Origin: Oscillospiraceae bacterium
GTDB lineage: Bacteria > Bacillota > Clostridia > Oscillospirales > Acutalibacteraceae
Assembly (NCBI GenBank): GCA_015065975.1
Contig: SVPG01000008.1
Span: 21,374 to 85,373, forward strand
Direction: 5' to 3'
DNA: 64,000 nucleotides
Part shown: positions 17,683 to 25,926 of the stretch, piece after piece
Layout of the letters: every line of letters starts with the position of its first letter
Numbering within the stretch: position 1 is the stretch's first letter
Program-made: the position numbers and the translations under genes
Notes under the pieces: generated by a model
The model's input: the letters and a program-made list of their open reading frames with translations, nothing else
Told to the model about the DNA's origin: nothing
Database searches by the model: none

Positions 17683-18635
17683 TGAACACAATCGATGTGC
17701 GCGACTACGAAATCGAGATAAACGGAAAGATAATAAGATTTCCCGCTTCCGCTCAGGAGCTGACCGAAGCTCTTGGCGAACCGAGAATCGTTGGAGAAGG
17801 AGAAAAAGCGAACTACATTTACGACGAGCTCGGCATTTCTTTTGAGTGCGGAAGTTCCCTGTATCTCAAAAAGAACAAGGGCTTTATCGACAGACATCAT
17901 CTTGTGACCTACTGTACGATATTCGTATGTGAAGAGGGGTGTCTGAGCGGTGAGCACGCAGCAGTCCCTTATCGCGGAACGCTGACCTTTTTCGGAAAAT
18001 GCTGGGACAGCTTCGACCCCTTCCTCGGTCAGCAGCAAGCTCTTTGGAAAGACGGAGATACCTGGAAAACCTCGCACATGGGAGTGATAATGCGCGGCAA
18101 AAAGGACGAGCCGAATTACACGGACGGAAAGCTCAACAAAACCGTCTATCTTTCATTCAAGCCTGTTCGTCCGAAGAGCACGGAAAACTATAATATTACC
18201 GAAACAGGTGAAGATTCTCTCGAATTTGAGCATTTCAATTTCAAGCTCGCTGTTATACAGGAGCTTATGTACACCCGGGAGCTGCTCAAGCCGTATTTTG
18301 ATATATACGACTATCTGAAATTCAAGAAGAGCAAGGCAAACACCGAATCCTTCAAAAACGTAAAGCCTGCTGTCGATTTCTTTAAGAATCTGCAGATACC
18401 ACGTTCACTTGCCGATAAAATTGAAGAGATAAATATGGACGGCGGAAACGAGATATACATGAACATCTGCCCGATGTGGGACGGTGAGGACGACCGTTTT
18501 GATATCACCGAGGTTTCGCCCGATGAATTAAAACAGTTTCCGAACTTAAAAGCAATGACTCTTCTTCCCAACGACAAGATCGAAAACGTCAGAGAAATCG
18601 CCAAAAAACAGGGAATAACCGTCACAAGCGTCTGA
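17682..18635 (+). CDS. Hypothetical two-part protein, resembles DUF7738/DUF6892
   Basis: 317 residues, soluble. The N-terminal half has a pattern of the kind INGKIIRFPASAQELTEALG followed by a DELGI strand. The C-terminal third has MDGGNEIYMNICPMWDGEDD followed by a leucine-rich NLKAMTLLPND segment. From memory this layout resembles uncharacterised families DUF7738 and DUF6892; no function can be stated. It is translationally coupled to the zinc-ribbon gene and no clear terminator follows. Confidence 0.7.
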   Translation: MNTIDVRDYEIEINGKIIRFPASAQELTEALGEPRIVGEGEKANYIYDELGISFECGSSLYLKKNKGFIDRHHLVTYCTIFVCEEGCLSGEHAAVPYRGTLTFFGKCWDSFDPFLGQQQALWKDGDTWKTSHMGVIMRGKKDEPNYTDGKLNKTVYLSFKPVRPKSTENYNITETGEDSLEFEHFNFKLAVIQELMYTRELLKPYFDIYDYLKFKKSKANTESFKNVKPAVDFFKNLQIPRSLADKIEEINMDGGNEIYMNICPMWDGEDDRFDITEVSPDELKQFPNLKAMTLLPNDKIENVREIAKKQGITVTSV

Positions 18636-18687
18636 GCTTTCACGTCCGCGAAACGGTTATCTCAAAACTTTTCATACATTAAATCCG

Positions 18688-18716
18688 TTGAATTTTCCCG
18701 ATTTTTGTGATAGAAT
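18688..18716 (+). promoter_or_regulatory. Promoter of the 18758 gene
   Basis: TTGAAT, 17-base spacer and TAGAAT with an upstream TG, 42 bases before the ATG. Confidence 0.65.
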
Positions 18717-18757
18717 TATTTTTCACTTCATCTGTCAGCGGAGGATTATCTGAATCT

Positions 18758-19195
18758 ATGACAAACACTTTTTCTGTATTCGGCACACCCGAACAGCAAA
18801 ACAAAAAATTTGAGGGCAGGGTATTTTCCGTTTGTGTCTCCCCCGCCCTTTTCAGCGATGAAACAAAATCGACTCTGCAGTATCAGATAAGCATTCTGGT
18901 CGATAACGTTGTTGCCGACACGGATTATCTCGAAACCGTACTCGGACATCTTTTCAGGCTTTCTGATCTCGAAACAGCTTTATCCAATCTTATCATGGAT
19001 TCCTTCGACTGGTTCCCGCAGTTTGATTCCGAAACCGTCAAGATATGGTATCTGAAAGACGGCAGCACCACCCGTTCGGGTCAACCGATAAAATTCACCG
19101 TAACGGCAATAAATGCTGAAGAATCCGACGACCTTGTCTATGAGACATTGCGCGGGAGAATATACGAAACCGTCTGGTCGTGGCTCAAGATGTAA
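18758..19195 (+). CDS. Hypothetical protein, 145 residues
   Basis: Not recognised. Soluble, no signal or membrane helix, with alternating strands and a DSFDWFPQFDSETVKIWYL segment. The only good in-frame ATG is 18758. The GGAGG upstream is about 13 bases away, wider than normal, and no other start fits better. It has its own promoter and a shared terminator with aspS. Confidence 0.65.
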   Translation: MTNTFSVFGTPEQQNKKFEGRVFSVCVSPALFSDETKSTLQYQISILVDNVVADTDYLETVLGHLFRLSDLETALSNLIMDSFDWFPQFDSETVKIWYLKDGSTTRSGQPIKFTVTAINAEESDDLVYETLRGRIYETVWSWLKM

Positions 19196-19199
19196 TCCC

Positions 19200-19253
19200 C
19201 AAAAAAATCCCCTGATTCCGAAATCACATTTCAGAATCAGGGGATACGTTTTT
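19200..19253. terminator. Bidirectional terminator between 18758 gene and aspS
   Basis: ATCCCCTGATTC pairs with GAATCAGGGGAT. An A run on one side and a T run on the other allow it to stop both converging transcripts. Confidence 0.88.
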
Positions 19254-21033
19254 ACTCTTCAGTTTTTACTATCGAAATTCCAAGCTCGGCAAGCTGCTTT
19301 TCATCAACCTGAGCGGGAGCTTCCGTCATAGCCTCGCTTGCATCCTTGAGTTTCGGGAATGCAAGAACATCTCTGAGAGAATCGGCGCCGCACATAAGCA
19401 TTACAAGTCTGTCAAGACCGATGCCCATTCCGCCGTGAGGCGGTGCACCGTACTTGAATGCATTTGTGAGGAATCCGAACTTTGTCTCTGCTTCTTCGTC
19501 GGAAAGACCGAGCGCTGCAAACATCTTTGACTGGAGCTCGGGATCGGTGATTCTTATAGAGCCGCTCGAGAGTTCGATTCCGTTGAGAACCATATCGTAA
19601 GCCTTTGCTCTTACCTCGCCGGGATCGGTATCGAGATACTGAATGCACTCGTCAAGCGGAGAGGTGAACGGGTGGTGCATTGCGGCCCATGTCTCGCACT
19701 CGTCGTCCCACTCGAAGAAGGGGAACTCAACGACCCACAGGAAGTTGAACTGATCGGGAATTATATCGAGTCTCTTTGCAACATTGAGTCTCAGCGCACC
19801 AAGAACAGGAAGAACGACCTTATTCTTGTCTGCAACAAACAGCACGATGTCGCCCTTTTCGGCACCCGTCTTCTCGAGAAGCTGCTCGAGCTGACCTTCC
19901 TCAAGGAACTTTCCGAACGAGCAGGAAGGAGCTTCATCTGCCCAACGTATCCATGCGAGTCCCTTTGCACCGATACCTCTTGCGGTCTCGACAAGCTTAT
20001 CGATCTCTTTTCTTGTGTATACGGAAGCTGCATTCTTTGCGGTGATCGCTCTGACGCTGCCCCCATCCGCAACAGCGGAGGAGAACACGCCGAATCCCCA
20101 ATCCTTTACCATATCGGAAACGTCGACAATCTCCATACCGAAACGTGTATCGGGCTTATCGGAGCCGAATCTCTCCATAGCTTCCTTGTAGGTAAGTCTC
20201 GGGAAAGGAGTCGGGATATCCATACCGAGCACCTCGCTGAAAAGGCGCTTGATATAACCCTCACCGATTGCGAGGACATCTTCGACATCGACAAAGGACA
20301 TCTCGGTATCGATCTGTGTGAACTCGGGCTGACGGTCAGCTCTGAGGTCTTCATCTCTGAAACAGCGTGCAAGCTGGAAATATCTGTCAAAGCCCGAAAC
20401 CATGAGAAGCTGCTTGTAGATCTGGGGAGACTGCGGAAGTGCATAGAAGCTTCCCTGATGCACACGGCTGGGAATGATATAGTCTCTTGCTCCTTCGGGA
20501 GTGGATTTTATCATCATCGGTGTATCGATCTCGATAAAGCCCTGATCGCTGTAATACTGTCTTGTGACCTGCATTACCTTATGTCTGAGAAGGATATTAT
20601 CCTTGAGCTCCGGTCTTCTGAGGTCGAGATAACGATACTTGAGTCTTATCTCCTCTGCGGTCTTGCAGCCGTTGATGATTTCAAACGGCGGTGTCTGAGC
20701 CTTGGAAAGGATTCGCAGCTCATCGACCTCTATCTCGATATCGCCTGTCGGGATCTCGGGATTCTTTGCTGCACGCTCTCTGACAGTTCCGACTGCCGCA
20801 AGCACGAACTCGCTTCTGCAAGAGCCTGCCTTCTCGAAAACGGTTCTGTCCGTATTCTCATCAAAAACGAGCTGAACAACGCCCGTGCGGTCGCGCAGAT
20901 CGATGAAGATGAGCGCACCCTTATCTCTCTGTTTCTGTACCCATCCGCAGACGCAGACCTTATCTCCAACATTTTCCATGCGAAGATCGGCACAGTAACA
21001 CGTTCTTTTTATTCCCTGCATTGTATCTGCCAT
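19252..21033 (-). CDS. aspS: Aspartyl-tRNA synthetase
   Basis: 593 residues. It has an N-terminal OB-fold anticodon domain (VGDKVCVCGWVQKQRDKG) and a class II core with FRDEDLRADRQPEFTQ. A GAD insertion follows, and the C-terminal GIGLDRLVMLMCG carries motif 3. I chose the ATG at 21033 with AAGGAG nine bases upstream; the open frame to 21090 overlaps hisS. Whether it also charges tRNA-Asn cannot be read here. It is the last gene of the minD-like-mgsA-hisS-aspS run. Confidence 0.96.
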   Translation of the reverse strand: MADTMQGIKRTCYCADLRMENVGDKVCVCGWVQKQRDKGALIFIDLRDRTGVVQLVFDENTDRTVFEKAGSCRSEFVLAAVGTVRERAAKNPEIPTGDIEIEVDELRILSKAQTPPFEIINGCKTAEEIRLKYRYLDLRRPELKDNILLRHKVMQVTRQYYSDQGFIEIDTPMMIKSTPEGARDYIIPSRVHQGSFYALPQSPQIYKQLLMVSGFDRYFQLARCFRDEDLRADRQPEFTQIDTEMSFVDVEDVLAIGEGYIKRLFSEVLGMDIPTPFPRLTYKEAMERFGSDKPDTRFGMEIVDVSDMVKDWGFGVFSSAVADGGSVRAITAKNAASVYTRKEIDKLVETARGIGAKGLAWIRWADEAPSCSFGKFLEEGQLEQLLEKTGAEKGDIVLFVADKNKVVLPVLGALRLNVAKRLDIIPDQFNFLWVVEFPFFEWDDECETWAAMHHPFTSPLDECIQYLDTDPGEVRAKAYDMVLNGIELSSGSIRITDPELQSKMFAALGLSDEEAETKFGFLTNAFKYGAPPHGGMGIGLDRLVMLMCGADSLRDVLAFPKLKDASEAMTEAPAQVDEKQLAELGISIVKTEE

Positions 21034-21052
21034 AACTTTTTGCTCCTTCCAA

Positions 21053-22399
21053 TTATTCCTCGGCACCGAACAGTCCCGCAAGTCCTTCAAAGCCTTCCAT
21101 GGTGGCGTTGAGGTTTTCGAGAGTGCTGCTTATTCCGATATCATACAATCTGTCAAGGATGCCCTCTTCGAGATTGGTCTCGAACGTCTCGCCGCTGTTC
21201 ATATCCTTGATCTTTACCGAATTGCTCTCGAGCTCTGTATCACCGATGACGCAGGTATATTTGAATCCGCGCTTATCAGCATATTTCATCTGTGCCTTTA
21301 CCGAGCGTCCGCAAAGGTCGGTCTCTGCCGAGAATCCTTCCTCACGCAGCTTCGCACAAAGCTCCATACATTTTACGGAAGCTGCCTGACCCATGGGAGC
21401 GAGATAGATGGTCGGTGCTTCAGCCTGCGGAAATTCGCAGCCCTGTGCCTCCATAACCATAAGCAGTCTCTCAAGTCCCATTGCAAAACCGACTGCCGGT
21501 GTGTCCTGCACTCCCATGATACGGAAAAGACCGTCGTATCTTCCGCCGCCGCAGACTGTCGACTGTGCACCGAGATCGTTTGAAACGAACTCGAAAACGG
21601 TTCTTGTATAATAGTCGAGTCCTCTGACTATCGACGGATTGATCGTATATTCGATGCCCATAGCCTCAAGACAGCTTTTCACGCCGTCGAAATGAGCCTT
21701 GCAGTCATCACAGATATAGTTGATTATACGCGGTGCATTCTGCGCTGTTTCCTTGCAGCAATCAGCCTTGCAGTCGAGCAGACGCATCGGGTTTCTCTCA
21801 AGTCGATCCTTGCATGTATCGCAGATTGTATCCAGATGCTGTCTGTAATATTCCTTGAGAGCTTCGTTGTATTTTGCACGGCATTCGGGACAGCCGATGG
21901 AATTGAGCTCGAGGGATATTCCGCTGACTCCAAGCTCTCTGAAAACAGATGCCGCAAGAGCAATAACCTCGGCATCGGCCGCGGGTGTGGCTGCGCCGAA
22001 CATCTCGACACCGAACTGATGGAACTCTCTGAGTCTTCCTGCCTGCGGTTTTTCGCTTCTGTAACAGGCTGCAACATAGCAGGCCTTTACGGGAAGAGCA
22101 TCGTATATAAGTCCGCGCTCGATGGCCGCTCTGACCGCACTTGCAGTCATCTCGGGGCGAAGTGTTATTGAGCGTCCGCCTTTATCGCTGAAGGTATACA
22201 TTTCCTTCTGAACGACATCGGTGGTATCACCGACACCGCGCTCAAACAGCTCGGTGTGCTCGAACACCGGTGTGCGTATCTCACCGAAGCCCGAAAGTCT
22301 CGCTGTTTCGAGACAGGTTTTCTCAACATATTGCCATTTTGCGCTGTCGGCAGGAACGACATCCTGCGTTCCTTTAATGGATTTTGTGATGAGTGCCAT
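21053..22399 (-). CDS. hisS: Histidyl-tRNA synthetase
   Basis: 448 residues. The class II motifs are present: motif 2 YRSEKPQAGRLREFHQFG, and the histidine-specific loops GLDYYTRTVFEF and GGGRYDGL. A C-terminal anticodon-binding domain follows. GAAAGGAAAA precedes the ATG. The partner aspS starts 20 bases downstream, the usual Firmicute hisS-aspS pair. No T-box is seen in the short region after mgsA. Confidence 0.96.
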   Translation of the reverse strand: MALITKSIKGTQDVVPADSAKWQYVEKTCLETARLSGFGEIRTPVFEHTELFERGVGDTTDVVQKEMYTFSDKGGRSITLRPEMTASAVRAAIERGLIYDALPVKACYVAACYRSEKPQAGRLREFHQFGVEMFGAATPAADAEVIALAASVFRELGVSGISLELNSIGCPECRAKYNEALKEYYRQHLDTICDTCKDRLERNPMRLLDCKADCCKETAQNAPRIINYICDDCKAHFDGVKSCLEAMGIEYTINPSIVRGLDYYTRTVFEFVSNDLGAQSTVCGGGRYDGLFRIMGVQDTPAVGFAMGLERLLMVMEAQGCEFPQAEAPTIYLAPMGQAASVKCMELCAKLREEGFSAETDLCGRSVKAQMKYADKRGFKYTCVIGDTELESNSVKIKDMNSGETFETNLEEGILDRLYDIGISSTLENLNATMEGFEGLAGLFGAEE

Positions 22400-22424
22400 A
22401 AATCTATTTTCCTTTCATTTTTGC

Positions 22425-22468
22425 AAAAAAGCCGCAGTTGCCGAACATAGTCCGACAACCGGCGGCTG
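22425..22468 (-). terminator. Terminator between mgsA and hisS
   Basis: On the minus strand AGCCGCCGGTTG pairs with CAACTGCGGCT around a long loop and is followed by TTTTTTG. hisS starts 26 bases later with no obvious promoter of its own, so read-through may be part of its expression. Confidence 0.75.
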
Positions 22469-22484
22469 TGTTATTTTAACTCAA

Positions 22485-22886
22485 TCAGTTGGTCCTGACA
22501 AGATTTCTCCAGTCAAGGTCGCCTCTCTCCAGACCGTGAATGAGCACTTCTGCGGTTGCGATATTTGTTGCAACGGGAATGTTGTGCATATCACACAGTC
22601 TGAGAAGGTTATTGTCCTTCGGCTCATGGGGCTTCGGGCTGAGCGGATCTCTGAAGAAGAGAAGAAGATCAACCTCTTCACAGCCGATCTTTGCCGCAAT
22701 CTGCTCTCCGCCTCCTGCCGATCCCGTAAGATATCTCTGCAAAGTCAGGCCGGTCGCTTCCTGTACCAGCTTACCGGTGGTACCGGTAGCGCATATATTA
22801 TGTCTGCTGAGAATGCCGCAGTAAGCAATGCAAAACTGAACCATAAGCTCTTTTTTTGCGTCGTGTGCAATAAGCGCAATATTCAT
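22485..22886 (-). CDS. mgsA: Methylglyoxal synthase
   Basis: 133 residues, a typical MgsA. It starts MNIALIAHDAKKELM. The phosphate-binding ATGTTG is followed by GSAGGGEQIAA and FFRDPLSPKPHEPD-like residues (here PHEPKDNN), then IPVATNIATAEVL. It converts dihydroxyacetone phosphate to methylglyoxal and phosphate, bypassing lower glycolysis under phosphate limitation. It lies 31 bases after the MinD-like gene, an order known from Clostridium min-rod-mgsA clusters. Confidence 0.96.
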   Translation of the reverse strand: MNIALIAHDAKKELMVQFCIAYCGILSRHNICATGTTGKLVQEATGLTLQRYLTGSAGGGEQIAAKIGCEEVDLLLFFRDPLSPKPHEPKDNNLLRLCDMHNIPVATNIATAEVLIHGLERGDLDWRNLVRTN

Positions 22887-22917
22887 TAAACAACCAACCT
22901 TTCAACAAAATATAAAA

Positions 22918-23598
22918 TCACAGCTTTACAAGCGGTGTCTTTACCCCTGATAATCTTTTTGCAAAATTGCCGAATGCTTCGGCACGCATTGTCTGCTTCT
23001 TCGGTATTACCGCAAGCAGTCTCGCCTGAGCGGTGTCGATACAGTCATCAAGACAGAGAAGCTCGCCTTTTTTGACAGCTTCGGAGGAATAATCCGCAAC
23101 GACAATTCCGCAGCCGGAAGCCTCTTCCGGAAGCATTCTTCTGAGCTTTGCCGCAGCCGAGATACCGAGTTCGTCCGCACTGCAGCATACAGCCGTCAGC
23201 GAAGCGAATTCCGATATCTTTTGTGCGAAGCAAAAATCCGCCGCGGGACAGCATATCACAACAGCCGCAAAGGAAGGCGATATCTCAGACGCAAGAAGCC
23301 CGACCTCAGCCGCTCCGACTTCGGACGCATCGGACGCGGCAGGCATTATGAAAAATCCGCCGTCGCTTCTGTATACTGCATCCGAAGGATCGCATCTGTC
23401 GCAAAGGACATCACCGAGATCGTAGGCGATCCCCGGCTGTTCCTTTTCCATCCATGAGACCATATCAAATCCGCGCGAGCAGTCAATAAGCAGCACGGCA
23501 TCTTTATAAAGATCAGCCAGAGCCTTTGCGGTACCGCGCGAAACATCGGCGCAGCCGAACGCACCGAAAGGGTCAGATACGGAAAGAATAAATCCCAA
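22918..23598 (-). CDS. MinD-like protein lacking the Walker A motif
   Basis: 226 residues from a TTG five bases after GGAGG. Residues 35-90 follow MinD closely (VLLIDCSRG, then GIAYDLGDVL and FFIMPAA), as do VVICCPA and the end KKGELLCLDDCIDTAQARLLAVIP. The Walker A GKGGVGKT is replaced by SDPFGAFGCADVS, so ATP binding is unlikely. The Walker B Asp is Cys in VVICCPA, and the C-terminal amphipathic membrane helix is absent. MinD normally positions the division septum. The position next to mgsA supports descent from minD. The reading frame is intact, so it is probably expressed. Confidence 0.8.
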   Translation of the reverse strand: MGFILSVSDPFGAFGCADVSRGTAKALADLYKDAVLLIDCSRGFDMVSWMEKEQPGIAYDLGDVLCDRCDPSDAVYRSDGGFFIMPAASDASEVGAAEVGLLASEISPSFAAVVICCPAADFCFAQKISEFASLTAVCCSADELGISAAAKLRRMLPEEASGCGIVVADYSSEAVKKGELLCLDDCIDTAQARLLAVIPKKQTMRAEAFGNFAKRLSGVKTPLVKL

Positions 23599-23670
23599 AA
23601 CGTCCTCCGTCAAATCAGCACAATGCCGAAACACAAATAATATAAACCAATTCGGAATATATAATATCAC

Positions 23671-23976
23671 AAATTATCGTTAAAGTCAAAAGCATTTTTA
23701 CTTTTTTTTGCTTTTTTTATCGGTTTTTTTCATTATTTCTGCTCAAATATCAACCTCAATTTTTCCTTTAACAAACCACACAATCGGCCGACCGCTTTTC
23801 ATCTCTCATTTTCACATTGTATTCGTATAAAAATAATACTGGATTTTATTGACTCGTTATTGTATAATTGATCTTGTATGTTTACGCAGAGACTTTGCCC
23901 CGAAACGCTCTGCCTGCAATTTTAAGGGGAGAAAGGTATTCCGCTCAGCTCAACGCTCTGCGGATAACGGTTTTGT
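23671..23976 (+). promoter_or_regulatory. Intergenic region and leader of the nitroreductase-pfkA unit
   Basis: An AT-rich gap. A TATAAT at 23863-23868 with a weak -35 gives a leader of about 100 bases. CGCAGAG at 23885-23891 can pair with either of two copies of ACGCTCTGC (23905-23913 and 23953-23961), so two exclusive hairpins are possible. AAGGGGAGAAAGG at 23923-23936 resembles a ribosome site, but no start codon is near it. I recognise no riboswitch class. On the minus side a TGATATTAT lies upstream of the MinD-like gene. Confidence 0.45.
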
Positions 23977-24765
23977 ATGACACGCAAGGACGCTATTATT
24001 GCACGCCGCTCGGTGCGCACCTACACCGAAGAACCCATCAAAGATAAGCAGCTTCTTGATCTGCGCCGTTTTATCGGCACTCTTCACCCGCTGCATGCAA
24101 GTATAAAAATCAACATCAACATTCTGTCCCGTGCGGATTTTCAGAAGAATTACCGCACCACATTTGCTGCCAATGCTTCGCATTATCTTGTCATCCGTTC
24201 GGTCAAGAAGGACGGCTGGCTTGAAAACGCGGGCTTTATCGGTCAGCAGATAATCCTTTATCTCACAGAGCACGACATCGGAAGCTGCTGGCTCGGAATG
24301 GTCACCCCCAAGCAGGAGGTATCGGGACAGCTTCCATATGTCATTACCATCTGTTTCGGACGTGCTGACAACTCTCCGCTCAGACGTTCGCCCGACGAAG
24401 CCAACAGAAAGCTTCTTCACGAAATAGTTCTCGGAAAGATCAGCCACCCCTCGCTGCTCGATCTTCTCAACGCAGGCAGACTTGCTCCGTCGAGCATGAA
24501 CATGCAGCCTGTCCGATACATCACCGAGGGCACCAACATCTACGTTTACCGCAAGGCTCCTCTCATCTCGATAAACAAGCTTGAGATGATGCAGGCAATC
24601 GATGTCGGTGTTGCCATGGCAAACATCTTTGTCGCAAGTGACGGCAAGCGCGTTTTTGTACGCGAGAAGAACTATCCCACTCCTCCCTCCAACTGCATCT
24701 ATGAATACACCGCTCTTGAATACAGCGATGATATTAAAAATGACGAGGTCGAAGAGGATAAATAA
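23977..24765 (+). CDS. Nitroreductase of the TM1586 type
   Basis: 262 residues. The opening RKDAIIARRSVRTYTEEPI is the nitroreductase FMN-site signature, and LLNAGRLAPSSMNMQPVRY repeats a second such signature in the C-terminal half. This doubled layout matches the TM1586-like putative nitroreductases. IGSCWLGMVTPKQEV and the end CIYEYTALEYSDD also fit. Substrate unknown. The start is ATG with only a weak upstream ribosome site. It is 45 bases before pfkA and probably cotranscribed. Confidence 0.82.
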   Translation: MTRKDAIIARRSVRTYTEEPIKDKQLLDLRRFIGTLHPLHASIKININILSRADFQKNYRTTFAANASHYLVIRSVKKDGWLENAGFIGQQIILYLTEHDIGSCWLGMVTPKQEVSGQLPYVITICFGRADNSPLRRSPDEANRKLLHEIVLGKISHPSLLDLLNAGRLAPSSMNMQPVRYITEGTNIYVYRKAPLISINKLEMMQAIDVGVAMANIFVASDGKRVFVREKNYPTPPSNCIYEYTALEYSDDIKNDEVEEDK

Positions 24766-24810
24766 CACTGCACTTTCCACAGATACTTTCAATCAGAAGG
24801 AGTGTTGAAA

Positions 24811-25894
24811 ATGGCAAAAAGAAGAATCGGTCTGCTCACAGCAGGCGGAGACTGTCCCGGACTCAATGCAGCCATCAGAGGCGTTGCTTACGCTTCATAT
24901 AATCTTTTTGACGCCGAATTCATCGGTATAAACGACGGCTTTTCCGGACTCATCGAGGGCGAGTTCCAGAAGATGAAGCGCGAGGATTTCTCGGGCATTC
25001 TCACACTCGGCGGAACCATTCTCGGCACAAGCCGTACCCCTTACCGCAACATGCGCGTTATCGAGCAGGACGGCACCGATAAGGTTGCTGCCATGAAAAA
25101 GCATTACAAGGATCTCAAGCTTGACTGTCTCATAACCCTCGGAGGAAACGGAACTCAAGACCGCAAACCTTCTTTCCGAAGAGGGACTCAACGTCATCGG
25201 TCTTCCCAAGACGATCGACAACGATATCTACGGCACCGATGTAACATTCGGTTTTCACAGCGCTGTTGACATCGCGACAGATGTCGTCGACCGCATACAC
25301 ACAACAGCAAACAGCCACGGCAGAATCATGCTCATCGAGATCATGGGCAACAAAGCAGGCTGGCTGACACTTTATGCGGGTCTCGGCGGAGGCGCTGACG
25401 TTATTCTTCTTCCCGAAATTCCTTATGATATAAACAAGGTCATCGAAACCGTCGAAAGACGTGCTTCTTCCGGCGGTAAGGGAAGAAACTTCTCTATTCT
25501 CTGCGTCGCGGAAGGCGCAATGACCAAAGAAGAGGCTCTTCTCAAGAAAAAGCAGCGCGCTCAGAAGAGGAGCGAAGAGGCTTATCATTCGGTCAGTTAC
25601 AGAATTGCCGATGAAATACAGTCCAAAACCGGACTTGATACCCGCGTTGTAATCCCCGGTCATTATCAGAGAGGCGGCTCTCCCTCACCCTACGACCGTG
25701 TTCTCGCGACACAGTTCGGCGCATATGCCGCTCAGCTCATCAAGGACGGCAACTACGGAAACGCTGTTGCCATGAAGGGCAACACGGTTGTCCACAATCC
25801 TCTTTCCGAGGTCGCAGGAAAAACTAAATTTGTTCCCACCGACGGTGATATGGTCACTACCGCACGTTCGATGGGTATAGGCTTCGGAGATTGA
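24811..25894 (+). pseudogene. pfkA: 6-phosphofructokinase, interrupted by a frameshift
   Basis: AAGGAG precedes the ATG. The first part has GLLTAGGDCPGLNAAIRG and ends in frame at LITLGGNGT (residues 111-115). At 25156 the frame changes: one base after the ACT codon, the next frame reads KTANLLSEEGL and continues through PKTIDND and VIPGHYQRGGSPS to 25894. The data fit loss of two bases, probably from an A run. Frame 1 stops at 25269 (153 residues), and the ATG at 25328 has no ribosome site. G in GGNGT and K in PKTIDND fit the mixed ATP-type group. It may be a real mutation, an assembly error or recoding. Confidence 0.85.
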
Positions 25895-25926
25895 GTCCCT
25901 GTTTGAAAGGACGGCAAATAAACCCA

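Noticed and set aside
19672..21111. A 479-codon open frame on the plus strand
   Set aside because: Antisense of aspS; the aspS motifs on the other strand are decisive.
16687..24765. The two nitroreductases as a duplicated pair
   Set aside because: They belong to different subfamilies (single-domain NfsA/B-like versus TM1586-like) and differ in length and motifs.
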